From contig NZ_MUNV01000005.1 in NCBI RefSeq assembly GCF_002001125.1, forward strand, positions 434,001 through 498,000: a stretch of DNA of 64,000 nt, given 5' to 3'. This DNA is from Rhodanobacter sp. B04 (lineage in GTDB: Bacteria > Pseudomonadota > Gammaproteobacteria > Xanthomonadales > Rhodanobacteraceae). A model generated the notes under the pieces. It was given only the letters and a program-made list of their open reading frames with translations, was not told where the DNA came from and searched no databases. How positions within the stretch are numbered: position 1 is the first letter of the stretch; every line of letters begins with the position of its first letter. The translations under genes and the position numbers were made by a program. Below, one piece after another: positions 54,528 to 63,166 of the stretch.

Positions 54528-54563
54528 GACGAACCGTCAGGATCACGCTGATGACGGTTCGTC
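54528..54563. terminator. Long inverted repeat between convergent genes
   Basis: GACGAACCGTCA (54528-54539) pairs exactly with TGACGGTTCGTC (54552-54563). It begins 13 bases after the CBS stop and its right arm overlaps the last codons of the carrier gene, so it may end transcription in both directions. No clear U-run. Confidence 0.6.
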
Positions 54564-55901
54564 AGTTGCGACCCGCGCATGTTCGTCTGGCATCAGGTCG
54601 TGTGACCAGCCCGCCCGCCGTGCCACGACAGCCGCCAATGCGGCGACCCCTGCACCCAGCAAGGCCATGCCGCCAATACCCCAGCCCAGCAGGCGCAGGC
54701 CACTCACAGCGCCGGTCACCACCACGTCGCCGAAGCGCCATACCGCCGTCTCGACGAAATTCTTGCCCTTGTATCGCGTCTCGCGCGGCACCCGCGTATA
54801 CAGCGCATCGACTGCCGGCTTGGTCATGCCATAGGCGAAGCCGCGTGTCATGACCAGCATCAGCGCAAGCAACGGCACCTGACAGCCAAACAGCAACAAA
54901 CTGCCACCGCCGCACACGGCCGCCACCAGCAGCAGCACGACATTGACCAGAGCCGGCAGCACCAGACCCCAGCCGGCCCCGCGCCGCACAAGCAATACCG
55001 GGGTCAAGGTCAGTTGCAGCGATGCCCCGAACAAGTTGGTTGCCAGATCCAGATCGTTGTAGAACTCCGTGCGCGCGATTGCGCTGGTGAAATGCATTTT
55101 GGCGTAATCGGCGACGAGCGCATAAGCCAGTGTGCCGATGCCATCACCAAACAGCATCAACAAGGCCATGTAGCGAAGGAACGGACGCGACCACAGCTCC
55201 TTGATGCCAGCCCACAGCGAGCCACCGATCGCCTCTTCGCCGCGACTACCAGGCTGCCGATCATGCTGTGCGGAAAGCCGCAACAGCAGCACCAGCGACA
55301 TACCCAATGCCAATGCAGAAACGACCAGCAACGGTGCTACGCCAATCAGCTGCACCAGCAGCTTGGTCACCAGCGGGCCGAAGATCGCCCCGGCCATGCC
55401 GCCCAGCGCAATCAGCGAGAAGACCATGCGGGCCTGGCCGCTGGAGAAGATGTCGGCCATGAAGCTCCAGAACAGCGACACCACGAACAGGTTGAACACA
55501 CTGACCCAGACAAAAAAGATCACGCCCAGCGTACGTGCACCGATGCGGTCCTGTGCCATGAAGGCCGGCACGAAGACAAGCAGGCACACGATGAAGAAGC
55601 TGTAGCTCCAGCCAAGCAGTTGCCTGCGCGGGAAACGCGCCACCAGCATGCCGAACACCGGCGTCAGCAGCAGCATCACCACGAGGACCGCACCGTAGAA
55701 CAGCGGCAGCGACGATGAACCAACTGCCCCGCTCAGCTGATCTCTCACCGGTCGCACGATGTAGTACGACGTCATCACGAAAAAGAACGCCAGCGCGGAC
55801 AACATCGGCGCGGAGGCTTGTTCCACAACGGCTTGACGGGGCAAACTCACGGGCACATCCAGCGTGGGACGCGGCCAGACTAGCACGCGTCCATGACACA
55901 T
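54543..55901 (-). CDS. MFS-like / NTP-NDP-exchanger-like membrane carrier
   Basis: A protein of about 452 residues with some 12 helices. ALAFFFVMTSYYIVRPVRDQLSG is the hallmark of a family related to bacterial ATP/ADP translocases; FWSFMADIFSSGQARMVFSL and LFGDGIGTLAYALVADYAK are further conserved parts. Substrate unknown; a nucleotide or metabolite exchanger is only a family-level guess. The start is uncertain: ATG 55901 is used, but GTG 55850, closer to the first helix, is also plausible; neither has a ribosome binding site. Confidence 0.8.
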   Translation of the reverse strand: MCHGRVLVWPRPTLDVPVSLPRQAVVEQASAPMLSALAFFFVMTSYYIVRPVRDQLSGAVGSSSLPLFYGAVLVVMLLLTPVFGMLVARFPRRQLLGWSYSFFIVCLLVFVPAFMAQDRIGARTLGVIFFVWVSVFNLFVVSLFWSFMADIFSSGQARMVFSLIALGGMAGAIFGPLVTKLLVQLIGVAPLLVVSALALGMSLVLLLRLSAQHDRQPGSRGEEAIGGSLWAGIKELWSRPFLRYMALLMLFGDGIGTLAYALVADYAKMHFTSAIARTEFYNDLDLATNLFGASLQLTLTPVLLVRRGAGWGLVLPALVNVVLLLVAAVCGGGSLLLFGCQVPLLALMLVMTRGFAYGMTKPAVDALYTRVPRETRYKGKNFVETAVWRFGDVVVTGAVSGLRLLGWGIGGMALLGAGVAALAAVVARRAGWSHDLMPDEHARVATDEPSSA

Positions 55902-56002
55902 CCAGCGAGGCTGGCAAACCCATGAACAGCTACGACGCCAATGCGCCAATCCTTACGCGGTCGTGCGCGCCGGCAGACTGAATCTTTGGCCACGTTTGAG
56001 CT

Positions 56003-57928
56003 CTAGCCAGCCTGAATGTCTGACTGCGGTGGCAGCGGACAGTGCAGACTGGCGCAGATTACCCGCAGCAGTTCGGTCTCTGCCGCCTTGATCACGCCAT
56101 CGGCCCGGATCGCACGGAGCAGGCTCAGTATCACGATCTCTTTCGCGGCAGGCATCAAGCCGTCCAGATCATCCAGCGCCCGCTCAAATGGCTGCTGCCA
56201 GTCCAGCGATGGTGTTTGCCAGGTCGGCGCCTGGCCTGGAAATGCCTGATCCATCGCCAGCAGCCATGCACGCCTTGCGGCGGCATCATCGGTACTGCCG
56301 TGAGCGGCAACCACGGCGCAGACCAACATCACGCTGTCGCGGCATGCGGGCAACTTCTTCTGGCCGTCCACCGGTGCCCGGCGTGGTCGCATCGCCTCCA
56401 GCAACTGCACGCGCAGCAGACGGGCAAGGCAGTACTCGTCCAGATCGACCTTGCTGTCCATGCCGACCAGCGCTTCCAGGGTGGTCAACAGGGTCTGTTG
56501 ACGCCCTTGCGGCAGCTGCTTGAGTGCCGGAAAGGAAAGTGCGACCAGTGGCATGCGCACGACGGGAGACAGCGCCTCTATCTGCCCGGCAAGAGAAGTC
56601 ACGGCGTATTGCAGATCGTCGCCAAATGCATTGGCAATCGTCCGTCGCTGCTGTGCCCGCAGATCGTCATGCGCCGACATGGCCAGAGCCAATACCAACG
56701 GCAATGCCGACTCCGGCTGCTGCGTCGCGTTCGTCAGCGTGGCCGGGATGCTCTGCTGCAAGGCAGCTGCATGCTCGAAACTCCCTGCACCCGCCTGGCT
56801 TGGCTGCGCCGATGCGGCCGGTGTGCCGGTTGCACTGGCCTGCTGCAGCAGAGCAGCGCCGGACGCAGCCGACATGGGCGGCCCGCTGGTGTCGGCACTT
56901 ACGGCCTCGCGAGCCACCGACGCATTTCTCAGGGACTGCGCCAGCTGCACCAATTCCTCATTCTGGAAACCGGGCTCCAATATCCGGATTCGCTCCCGCA
57001 GCGGCGGATGGGTGGCATACCACGCGTCGTACGTGTCATCGGCCTCGCCGAACAACATGTGCGCCACTTCGTGCCGGTTGCCCGCCTGCAATGCGGAACC
57101 CTCGTCGAGGACCGCGATTTTTTTCAGCGCACCGGCGATGCCGGCAGTCTGGCGCGTGAACTGAACCGCTGAAGCATCAGCCAGCGATTCGCGTGAACGC
57201 GCCACACCTGCCTGGATCAGCCGTCCGAAGAAGAAACCGGTGTAGCCAATCCCGAGCAATGCCAGTGCGATCAGCCCCTGCCTGCCGTCATCGCCACTCA
57301 GGCGACCACTGCGACCACCACCGACCCACATCATCTGACGGCCGATGATCGCCAGCACCATGATGCCGAACAGCAGCCCCATCAGACGGATGTTGAGCCG
57401 CATATCGCCATTCAGCACGTGGCTGAATTCGTGTGCGATCACCCCTTGCAACTCGTCACGGCTCAGCTGATCGATGCAACCCTGAGTCACGCATATCGCT
57501 GCGTCGGATGGTGAGTACCCGGCAGCGAATGCATTGATGCCGTGCTCGTCTTGCATCAGGTAGATATCCGGCACCGGCAAGCCGGAAGCGATCGCCACTT
57601 CCTCGATCACGTTGCGCAATTGGCGCAGCTGCGGGTCATTGGTATCCGGGGATACAGGCACGGCGCCGACACTTTCGGCCACCGACTGGCCTCCCCCCGA
57701 CAGGCTCTGGATGCGATACATCGAGCACAGCGCGATGAAGCCCACGACCACGATGCTGCTGATGACCCAGACCGACGGACTCAGACGATGATGGTGACCC
57801 CAGATGAACCATGTCATCACCACCACCACGTCAGTCGCGGCGACGATCAGAAGCACCGCCAGCACGAACAGCAGCACCAGAAACCGGGTGCTGCGGCGCA
57901 CGTGCGCCTGTTGGGCAAAGAAATCCAT
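56003..57928 (-). CDS. M48-family membrane metalloprotease with extended C-terminus
   Basis: A 641-residue protein. Two helices (about 16-40 and 52-72) precede the M48 domain with zinc site HEFSH (166-170) and third ligand region SRESLADASAV; further helices lie near 180-200 and 220-240. MQDEHGINAFAAGY is typical of HtpX/BepA-type peptidases. About 300 extra residues follow: an alanine/glutamine-rich linker, then a helical domain ending in CPLPPQS. It probably degrades damaged envelope proteins. The LemA gene lies 51 bases upstream in the same operon, a common pairing. Confidence 0.9.
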   Translation of the reverse strand: MDFFAQQAHVRRSTRFLVLLFVLAVLLIVAATDVVVVMTWFIWGHHHRLSPSVWVISSIVVVGFIALCSMYRIQSLSGGGQSVAESVGAVPVSPDTNDPQLRQLRNVIEEVAIASGLPVPDIYLMQDEHGINAFAAGYSPSDAAICVTQGCIDQLSRDELQGVIAHEFSHVLNGDMRLNIRLMGLLFGIMVLAIIGRQMMWVGGGRSGRLSGDDGRQGLIALALLGIGYTGFFFGRLIQAGVARSRESLADASAVQFTRQTAGIAGALKKIAVLDEGSALQAGNRHEVAHMLFGEADDTYDAWYATHPPLRERIRILEPGFQNEELVQLAQSLRNASVAREAVSADTSGPPMSAASGAALLQQASATGTPAASAQPSQAGAGSFEHAAALQQSIPATLTNATQQPESALPLVLALAMSAHDDLRAQQRRTIANAFGDDLQYAVTSLAGQIEALSPVVRMPLVALSFPALKQLPQGRQQTLLTTLEALVGMDSKVDLDEYCLARLLRVQLLEAMRPRRAPVDGQKKLPACRDSVMLVCAVVAAHGSTDDAAARRAWLLAMDQAFPGQAPTWQTPSLDWQQPFERALDDLDGLMPAAKEIVILSLLRAIRADGVIKAAETELLRVICASLHCPLPPQSDIQAG

Positions 57929-57979
57929 CGAGTCCCCCAGGAGAGATCAGCGCGACCTACATCGCGATGGCGCCGACGA

Positions 57980-58567
57980 TCAGCTGAAGGAAACCTTCGG
58001 CACGTCGCGTACGGCCGGATCCTCGACTTTCAACGGCTCGGCGGCGGCGAAACCATAGCTGTTCGCCACGAACGACGCCGGAAACACTTCGCGACTGTTG
58101 TTGTAGGTCAGCACGGAATCGTTATAGGCCTGCCGCGCAAACGCCACCCGGTTCTCGGTCGAGGTCAGTTCCTCGGAGAGTTGCATCATGGTCTGGTTGG
58201 CCTTCAGATCCGGATAAGCCTCGCTGAGCGCGAACAAACGCCCCAGACTTTGTGTCAAAGCATTTTCGCTGCCGGCAAGCTGCTGCATCGCACCCGGATC
58301 ACCCGGGTTGGCCTTGGCACCGGCCAAACCACTGACTGCCGCGTTGCGGGCCTGTACGACCTCTTCCAGGGTACCGCGTTCATGCGCGAGGTAACCCTTG
58401 GCCGTCTCCACCAGGTTGGGAATCAGATCATGTCGGCGGGTCAGCTGCACGTCGATCTGAGCAAAAGCATTCTTGTAACCATTCCGCGAAGTAACCAGTC
58501 CGTTGTAGATCGACACGAAGTACAAGACAATCAGAACGACAACAACCAGAACAATGATCAGACCCAT
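57980..58567 (-). CDS. lemA: LemA family protein
   Basis: A 195-residue protein with one N-terminal helix (LIIVLVVVVLIVLYFVSIYN) and the LemA helical bundle: YNGLVTSRNGYKNAFAQIDV, LTRRHDLIPNLVETAKGYL, LSEAYPDLKANQTMMQLSEE and ENRVAFARQAYNDSVLTYNN. Start ATG 58567 has GGAGA eight bases upstream; the frame back to 58768 overlaps the divergent gene. LemA proteins are often co-encoded with M48 or TPM-domain proteins, as here; the biochemical role is unknown. Confidence 0.93.
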   Translation of the reverse strand: MGLIIVLVVVVLIVLYFVSIYNGLVTSRNGYKNAFAQIDVQLTRRHDLIPNLVETAKGYLAHERGTLEEVVQARNAAVSGLAGAKANPGDPGAMQQLAGSENALTQSLGRLFALSEAYPDLKANQTMMQLSEELTSTENRVAFARQAYNDSVLTYNNSREVFPASFVANSYGFAAAEPLKVEDPAVRDVPKVSFS

Positions 58568-58622
58568 CGGTACATTCTCCACCCTGCGACGCATCCCCGC
58601 GCCGGAACCTCGCCAGAATACC

Positions 58623-59906
58623 ATGCCGTTTCGCAAGCTCTTTCCAGTGATCGCGGGCGTGCTTGGGTTGATCTGCCTGCCAGTCTGCGCGAGCACTTCG
58701 GTGATCGCTCCGGTCAACAGGGCTGTCGCCACCACGCAGACGCTACCGCCAGCACGCATCCAGAGCACTTTGGCCGATTATCAGCGCTGGCTGGATCAGC
58801 TCGCCGAACGCAATGCCGTCGCCGGACTGGCCACGGCTGTGGTGGTCAACGACAAGGTGGTGTTCGAGCGTACGGTCGGTTACGCCGATGCCGCCACTCA
58901 ACAACCGGTGACCGCGGATACCGTGTTCCGGCTCGCCTCGCTGTCCAAGGCCTTCGCAACTGCAATCACCGGCCTGCTGGTGGACGATGGCAAACTCAGC
59001 TGGGACACCAAGCTGGTCGATGTGCTGCCGTATTTCAAGCTCAAGGATATGCAGGCCGCTTCGGAAGCTACCGTAAGCGACATCCTGGGGCAGCGACTCG
59101 GCCTGCCGCACAACACCTACGACAACATGCTCGAGGGCGACATTCCCTACGAAGAGCTCGTCCGAAAACTGGACGAAGTCAACCTGGTCTGCGGCGTGGG
59201 CCAGTGCTACGGCTACCAGAACGTCGCGTTCGGGATGATCGGAGACGTGGTACTCGCGCGCACCGGCGATTTCTTCTACCACCTGGTCGACAAGCGCATC
59301 TTCTACCCGTTGGGCATGGCCACGGCGAGCTATGGTCGCGCCGCGCTGGAATCCAGCCAGAGCTGGGCACGTCCGCATCGGGCCGCCGGGCATGGCTGGG
59401 TGCCGTTCGAGCCCAGCGAAACGTATTACCGCGTGGCACCCGCCGCCGGGGTCAACGCCAGCCTGCACGACATGGAAAAATGGCTGATCGCGCAAATGGG
59501 CGGACGCCAGGACGTGCTGCCCACATCACTGCTCGATGTATTGCATGCGCCCGGAATTGCCACGCCCACCGAACTGCACGCCACTCCATGGCGTAGCGCG
59601 AGGCTGAGCGCTGCGCAATATGCGCTGGGCTGGAGGGTGTACCAGTACGCTGGGGAAACCCTGGTCTTTCACGCCGGCGCCGTCGCCGGTTACCGCACCA
59701 TGATCGGTTTCTTTCCGAAATACCATGCCGGCGTAGTCACCATGTGGAATTCGACCGGTCCGACGCCGAGCGGGCTGATGCCGATGGTGTTTGACGGCCT
59801 GCTCGGGTTGCCTCACGTCGACTGGGCCGGCATCGAGAGCACCGCTCCCTCGCCAGGCAAGACCATTCCCAAGAAGAAACGCCGCATCACACGCCGCCAG
59901 AACTGA
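58623..59906 (+). CDS. Exported serine hydrolase, class C beta-lactamase family
   Basis: A 427-residue protein with a signal peptide (LFPVIAGVLGLICLPVCA). Active-site motifs: SLSK (Ser-X-X-Lys) in RLASLSKAFA, YQN in GYGYQNVAFG-like context (tyrosine motif YxN), and HAG in VFHAGAVAG for the third element. It resembles AmpC-fold esterases and peptidases more than true beta-lactamases. The C-terminus is very basic (KKKRRITRRQN). ATG 58623 gives the signal peptide; ATG 58554 would overlap the lemA start. Confidence 0.87.
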   Translation: MPFRKLFPVIAGVLGLICLPVCASTSVIAPVNRAVATTQTLPPARIQSTLADYQRWLDQLAERNAVAGLATAVVVNDKVVFERTVGYADAATQQPVTADTVFRLASLSKAFATAITGLLVDDGKLSWDTKLVDVLPYFKLKDMQAASEATVSDILGQRLGLPHNTYDNMLEGDIPYEELVRKLDEVNLVCGVGQCYGYQNVAFGMIGDVVLARTGDFFYHLVDKRIFYPLGMATASYGRAALESSQSWARPHRAAGHGWVPFEPSETYYRVAPAAGVNASLHDMEKWLIAQMGGRQDVLPTSLLDVLHAPGIATPTELHATPWRSARLSAAQYALGWRVYQYAGETLVFHAGAVAGYRTMIGFFPKYHAGVVTMWNSTGPTPSGLMPMVFDGLLGLPHVDWAGIESTAPSPGKTIPKKKRRITRRQN

Positions 59907-59960
59907 CCTGGCTCGAAAACTCCATAGCTAGGCACGATTCGGCGCCTGCAACTCCGCAAC

Positions 59961-59996
59961 ACGGAAACGGCGCATGCAAGCATGCGCCGTTTCCGT
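59961..59996. terminator. 16-base-pair hairpin between convergent genes
   Basis: ACGGAAACGGCGCATG (59961-59976) and CATGCGCCGTTTCCGT (59981-59996) are exact inverted repeats with loop CAAG, between the hydrolase (plus) and the TonB-like gene (minus). It is symmetric, so it can serve both directions; no long T-run. Confidence 0.75.
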
Positions 59997-60009
59997 CCGT
60001 GTAGTTAAA

Positions 60010-61050
60010 TCAGAGGTTGAACTCGATCTTCAACTGGCGCGTCGTGGACACTGCAACGCCATCCTTCATCGCCGGCTTGAACTGATACCGACGCACCGTA
60101 TCCATCGCTGCACGATCGAAGACCCGACGAGGCTGCGCATCGACCACGTGGATGTCATCGGTTTTCCCATCGGGTCTGATCGAAAACGACACCACGACCC
60201 AGCCACTTTCATGCGCTCGCAACGCCGATGGCGGGTAATCCGGTGCCGCGCCCTTGACCAGTACGGCATCGCTGGTCTCGCCGCCGGTGGCACTGCCAGT
60301 CGCAGCGGTCGCCTCGGCACCTGCTGCAGGCTTGGTCGCCGTGCCTGCCGACTGGCCCGCAGGCTGCGTGGAGTGTGTCGGCCTTTCTTTCTGCTGCTCG
60401 GCCGCCTGTGCCTTCTGCTGTTCGGCGAGCTGATCCGCAGCCAGTTTTTCGGCAGCCGCCTTTTGTGCGGCCTGCTGCTGGCTCTTCTGCTGATCGAGCG
60501 CCAGTTGCTGCTCCTTGTCCAGCGTCTTGCGCTGGGCGTCCAGCTTGGAACGCAGGATGGTCAGCGTGAAGTTGGTCGGATCCGCCTTGGCCAGCAGATC
60601 AATCTGGCGCTGCGCTTCATTGAAGTCACGCGAATTGATCGACTGCTCGGCCGAGTTGGCTGCAAACGGGAACGTCTCGCGCAAGGCATCCGAAGCGACC
60701 TTGTTGCCGGGATCCTTGACCAGCACCCGCAAGTAGAATTCGAAGGCGTTGTTCCCGGCCGGGGCCAGGTAACGCTGCTGGTTCATGGCGGTACGCGCCT
60801 CGATCAGCAGCTGGTTGACGTCCATCGCCGCCACATTCACCGGCGGTGGTGGCGCTGCCCGCGTCGCGGCGGACACCGGCGTGGACGGATGCCCCCCCGA
60901 ATCCGCCATGATCAGTTCCTGATGCGGCTTGATGATAAGGAACCAAGCGGCCACGGCAAGCAGGCCGATGATGGCAATGATGGCAATGACCAGGGGCCTG
61001 ATGGCACCTCGCGCATGCCGGCGCGTATCTAGTAAGTATCGGGTATCCAT
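60010..61050 (-). CDS. TonB-like energy transducer
   Basis: A 346-residue protein: cytoplasmic N-terminus with basic residues, one helix (about 20-42, LVIAIIAIIGLLAVAAWFLI), a periplasmic part with a tetratricopeptide-like helical stretch (about 75-180), a glutamine/alanine/lysine-rich linker (180-235), and the TonB C-terminal domain (APDYPPSALRAHESGWVVVSFSI, VFDRAAMDTVRRYQFKPA). It may couple inner-membrane energy to an outer-membrane receptor; no ExbB/D gene is near. Start ATG 61050 has GAGAG; codons to 61233 lie in the intergenic region. Confidence 0.87.
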   Translation of the reverse strand: MDTRYLLDTRRHARGAIRPLVIAIIAIIGLLAVAAWFLIIKPHQELIMADSGGHPSTPVSAATRAAPPPPVNVAAMDVNQLLIEARTAMNQQRYLAPAGNNAFEFYLRVLVKDPGNKVASDALRETFPFAANSAEQSINSRDFNEAQRQIDLLAKADPTNFTLTILRSKLDAQRKTLDKEQQLALDQQKSQQQAAQKAAAEKLAADQLAEQQKAQAAEQQKERPTHSTQPAGQSAGTATKPAAGAEATAATGSATGGETSDAVLVKGAAPDYPPSALRAHESGWVVVSFSIRPDGKTDDIHVVDAQPRRVFDRAAMDTVRRYQFKPAMKDGVAVSTTRQLKIEFNL

Positions 61051-61448
61051 GGTCTCTCGCTGAGTGTCGACAGATACCCGCGCTTTTTCCCCCTGTCGAT
61101 CCAGGAGCGACGAGTCCCCGGACTCACCGCGGCGCGGATGTGCAAAAGGTAACCCCAATAGCCCGGCACGGCAAATCGTGCGTGATTTCACGGCACGACT
61201 CGAAATTTGCCCCCGGACGTCCATGCGGCACACTTAAGCAAAGACGCTACGCATGACAACACCGGCCAACGCGGTCGGCGCAGCGGCACGCAATCATCAT
61301 GGCGGGAGATTTTCGACCCCGGAAACGAAGCGTCCCGGCCAGGCCGGGACGAAGTCTTCTCGAAGTACTCTCCCCGCGCTGGGCACCGCGGGGAGAGAAG
61401 TCGATTGCGTTTCTTGTTGGATGGTACGTGTCGCGTATTGCGTGTTGC
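61051..61448. other. Intergenic region downstream of metJ-H1 with two strong hairpins
   Basis: In 398 bases I find no gene. Two inverted repeats lie near its right half: CGTCCCGGCC-A-GGCCGGGACG (61331-61351) and CTCTCCCCGCG-N8-CGCGGGGAGAG (61368-61397, perfect 11-base arms). Both are 50-120 bases after the metJ-H1 stop and probably end or protect that transcript. The promoter of the TonB-like gene should lie in 61051-61300 but no clear hexamers were recognised. Confidence 0.5.
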
Positions 61449-61739
61449 TTACTTCTTGGCGGTCTTGGTGGCCTTCACCACCTTGGCCGGCGCAGCTTTC
61501 TTGGCGGCCGGCTTCTTGGCGGCAACCTTCTTCGCAGCAACCTTCTTTACGGCAACTTTCTTGGCGGCCGCCGGCTTCTTGGCAGCAGCTTTCTTGGCGG
61601 CCGGCTTCTTGGCGGCAACCTTCTTCACGGCAGCTTTCTTGGCGGCCGGCTTCTTGGCGGCAACCTTCTTCACGGTGGCTTTCTTGGCGGCCTTCTTGGC
61701 GGCCGGTTTCTTTGCGGCGGATTTCTTGGCAGTGGCCAT
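61449..61739 (-). repeat. DNA repeats encoding the AAKK/VKK tail
   Basis: The H1-like tail is encoded by imperfect tandem units built from GCGGCCGGCTTCTTGGCGGC and AACCTTCTTC (plus-strand view). Units vary in order and length, and such arrays tend to change copy number between strains. Confidence 0.7.
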
Positions 61740-61973
61740 GGTTCGTCTCAGCTCCTCATCAGTTGGCAGTGGTTGCCCAGTAAAAGCGTGCAGGAACGCC
61801 TCAACCAACAAGTCGCTGTTGGTAGCGTGCCGAAGATTGTTCACTTGACGGTGGGTGCGCAAATCGGAAAGCCGCCGCAAAACATGCAGCGGAATCGAGA
61901 CAGTGATCTTGCGTACTGCATTGGCCTTTTCACCGTGTTCGATATACGGCTTGATGAATTTCGTTGTCGCCAT
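61449..61973 (-). CDS. metJ: MetJ methionine repressor fused to a histone H1-like lysine-rich tail
   Basis: A 174-residue protein. Residues 1-77 are Met[20 protein letters not shown], with the beta-strand that reads DNA (KITVSIP), then [20 protein letters not shown] and [17 protein letters not shown], the ribbon-helix-helix dimer and SAM-binding region. The final part of ordinary MetJ (about 105 residues in E. coli) is missing; instead residues 79-174 are lysine/alanine/proline/valine repeats ([18 protein letters not shown]) as in histone H1-like and AlgP-type DNA-binding tails. There is no stop or frameshift between the parts. Start ATG 61973 has GGGGA nine bases upstream. M79 (ATG 61739), with GAGGAG twelve bases before it, could start a free H1-like protein. 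Confidence 0.9.
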   Translation of the reverse strand: MATTKFIKPYIEHGEKANAVRKITVSIPLHVLRRLSDLRTHRQVNNLRHATNSDLLVEAFLHAFTGQPLPTDEELRRTMATAKKSAAKKPAAKKAAKKATVKKVAAKKPAAKKAAVKKVAAKKPAAKKAAAKKPAAAKKVAVKKVAAKKVAAKKPAAKKAAPAKVVKATKTAKK

Positions 61974-62001
61974 AAAGCGCGTTCCCCGTGATCTGTTGCG
62001 A

Positions 62002-62030
62002 AAGCTATCCCTGAAGATTTCAGCTGTCAA
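62002..62030 (-). promoter_or_regulatory. Sigma-70-type promoter of metJ-H1
   Basis: Minus strand: -35 TTGACA (62030-62025), 17-base spacer, -10 TAGCTT (62007-62002), 29 bases before the start codon. An inverted repeat TTGATTT-N8-AAATCAA (62031-62052) abuts the -35. Confidence 0.6.
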
Positions 62031-62120
62031 TTGATTTTAGTCAAGAAATCAAACCGCTTCATCACCCCCAACCCGACGAGAACCCTGTCGCGGCAACGCT
62101 TTTGAAAGATGTCAAGAACA

Positions 62121-62150
62121 TTCATATGGACATCCATACGTCCATATGAA
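62121..62150. promoter_or_regulatory. Perfect 11-base inverted repeat upstream of metJ (candidate auto-operator)
   Basis: TTCATATGGAC (62121-62131) and GTCCATATGAA (62140-62150) are exact inverted repeats around eight bases. Read on the minus strand it contains adjoining 8-mers GGACGTAT and GGATGTCC, matching the met box AGACGTCT at 6 and 5 of 8. It lies about 90 bases upstream of the predicted -35. Confidence 0.45.
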
Positions 62151-62665
62151 AATCAATGCAATAACGACATAACCCTCAGAACCCTTATGCATCAAGGCTT
62201 TTCACAAAATATCAAGCGATACATCGGAAATTGAAATTTATCGCAAAGCGTTCGCAGCCAACCATGTTTTCAATGCGCCCGCCGCTTGTTTTCCAGATGA
62301 ACGGGACACGACTGGAGCGAGCTGCTCATGCGCCCGGACAACGACACAAAGCGTCGTCTGCCGGGTTCGGCGAACCCATCCTGGAGCATCAACGCACATA
62401 CCCGAGGCATCCACCGTTCGGACAGCCAGCGCATATATCCCTTCGCGATGGCCATGCCGAGCCGGCATGCCTGGCGCACATGCGCCAGGGGAATCGCACT
62501 GGAAAGACATGATGCAAGTCTGGCATCGCGGATGTATCGATTCGCAGCGATCACGCGGCAGATTCATGTCGTGCATGCGCGGCCCGCATGCATGGAATGC
62601 GTCGTCCTGAAACGTTACCGGCCGCACTTGGCGGCCGGTAACATCAGACAACCTTGTTGTCGGCG
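62151..62665. other. Intergenic region between metJ and gcvH
   Basis: About 515 bases without a gene I can support. The first 130 bases are AT-rich; the rest has mixed composition. Open frames on both strands (for example 62238-62651 minus) are rich in Cys, His and Arg and match nothing I know. The right end holds the gcvH terminator hairpin. Confidence 0.4.
62614..62642 (-). terminator. Hairpin terminator after gcvH
   Basis: GTTACCGGCCGC (62614-62625) and GCGGCCGGTAAC (62631-62642) are exact inverted repeats with a five-base loop, 23 bases past the gcvH stop on the minus strand; a short GTTT follows. Confidence 0.75.
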
Positions 62666-63061
62666 TCAGTGGTCGTCGTTCTCTACCAGCTCTTCGTATT
62701 CGTTCGCATCGAGCAGTTCGTCGAGCTCTGCACGATCACTCGGGCGCACCAGGAAGATCCAGCCTTCGCCATAAGCATCTTCGTTGATGGTTTCCGGCTT
62801 GTCGTTGAGCAGCTCGTTGACCTCGACGACCTCGCCGGAAACCGGCGAGTAGATGTCCGAGGCGGCTTTCACCGACTCCACCACGGCAGCGCCCGTACCC
62901 GCCTTCACCGCCGAACCTATTTCCGGCAGCTCGACATATACCAGGTCACCGAGCTGACCTTGCGCATGGTCGGAAATACCCACGCGAACCAGACCGTCGT
63001 CTTCGGCGCGGGCCCACTCGTGGGACTTGAGGAATTTCAGATCGCCAGGAATCTCGCTCAT
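62666..63061 (-). CDS. gcvH: Glycine cleavage system H protein
   Basis: A 131-residue lipoyl carrier. The lipoylated lysine is K65 in [40 protein letters not shown] and YGEGWIFLV are the other conserved parts. It shuttles the aminomethyl group between the P, T and L proteins in glycine breakdown. It follows gcvT on the same strand after about 105 bases. No tandem glycine riboswitch lies in the visible part of the unit. Confidence 0.97.
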   Translation of the reverse strand: MSEIPGDLKFLKSHEWARAEDDGLVRVGISDHAQGQLGDLVYVELPEIGSAVKAGTGAAVVESVKAASDIYSPVSGEVVEVNELLNDKPETINEDAYGEGWIFLVRPSDRAELDELLDANEYEELVENDDH

Positions 63062-63166
63062 GATCGGGTCCAGTCGTTGTGTTCAGTTGAAGGTGCAAGC
63101 GGCGATTCTAGCCACATCCACCGCGGGGAAAAACGTGTCATGGATGACAACGTGGCAGCAGCTCGC

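Noticed and set aside
61449..61739. Tandem repeats resembling an array, as in CRISPR or a satellite.
   Set aside because: The repeats are coding, in frame, vary in unit length and encode the lysine-rich tail; there are no unique spacers.
62238..62651. A 137-codon minus-strand frame between gcvH and metJ.
   Set aside because: Composition is rich in Cys, His, Arg and Pro, no motif or signal is visible, and it overlaps the gcvH terminator.
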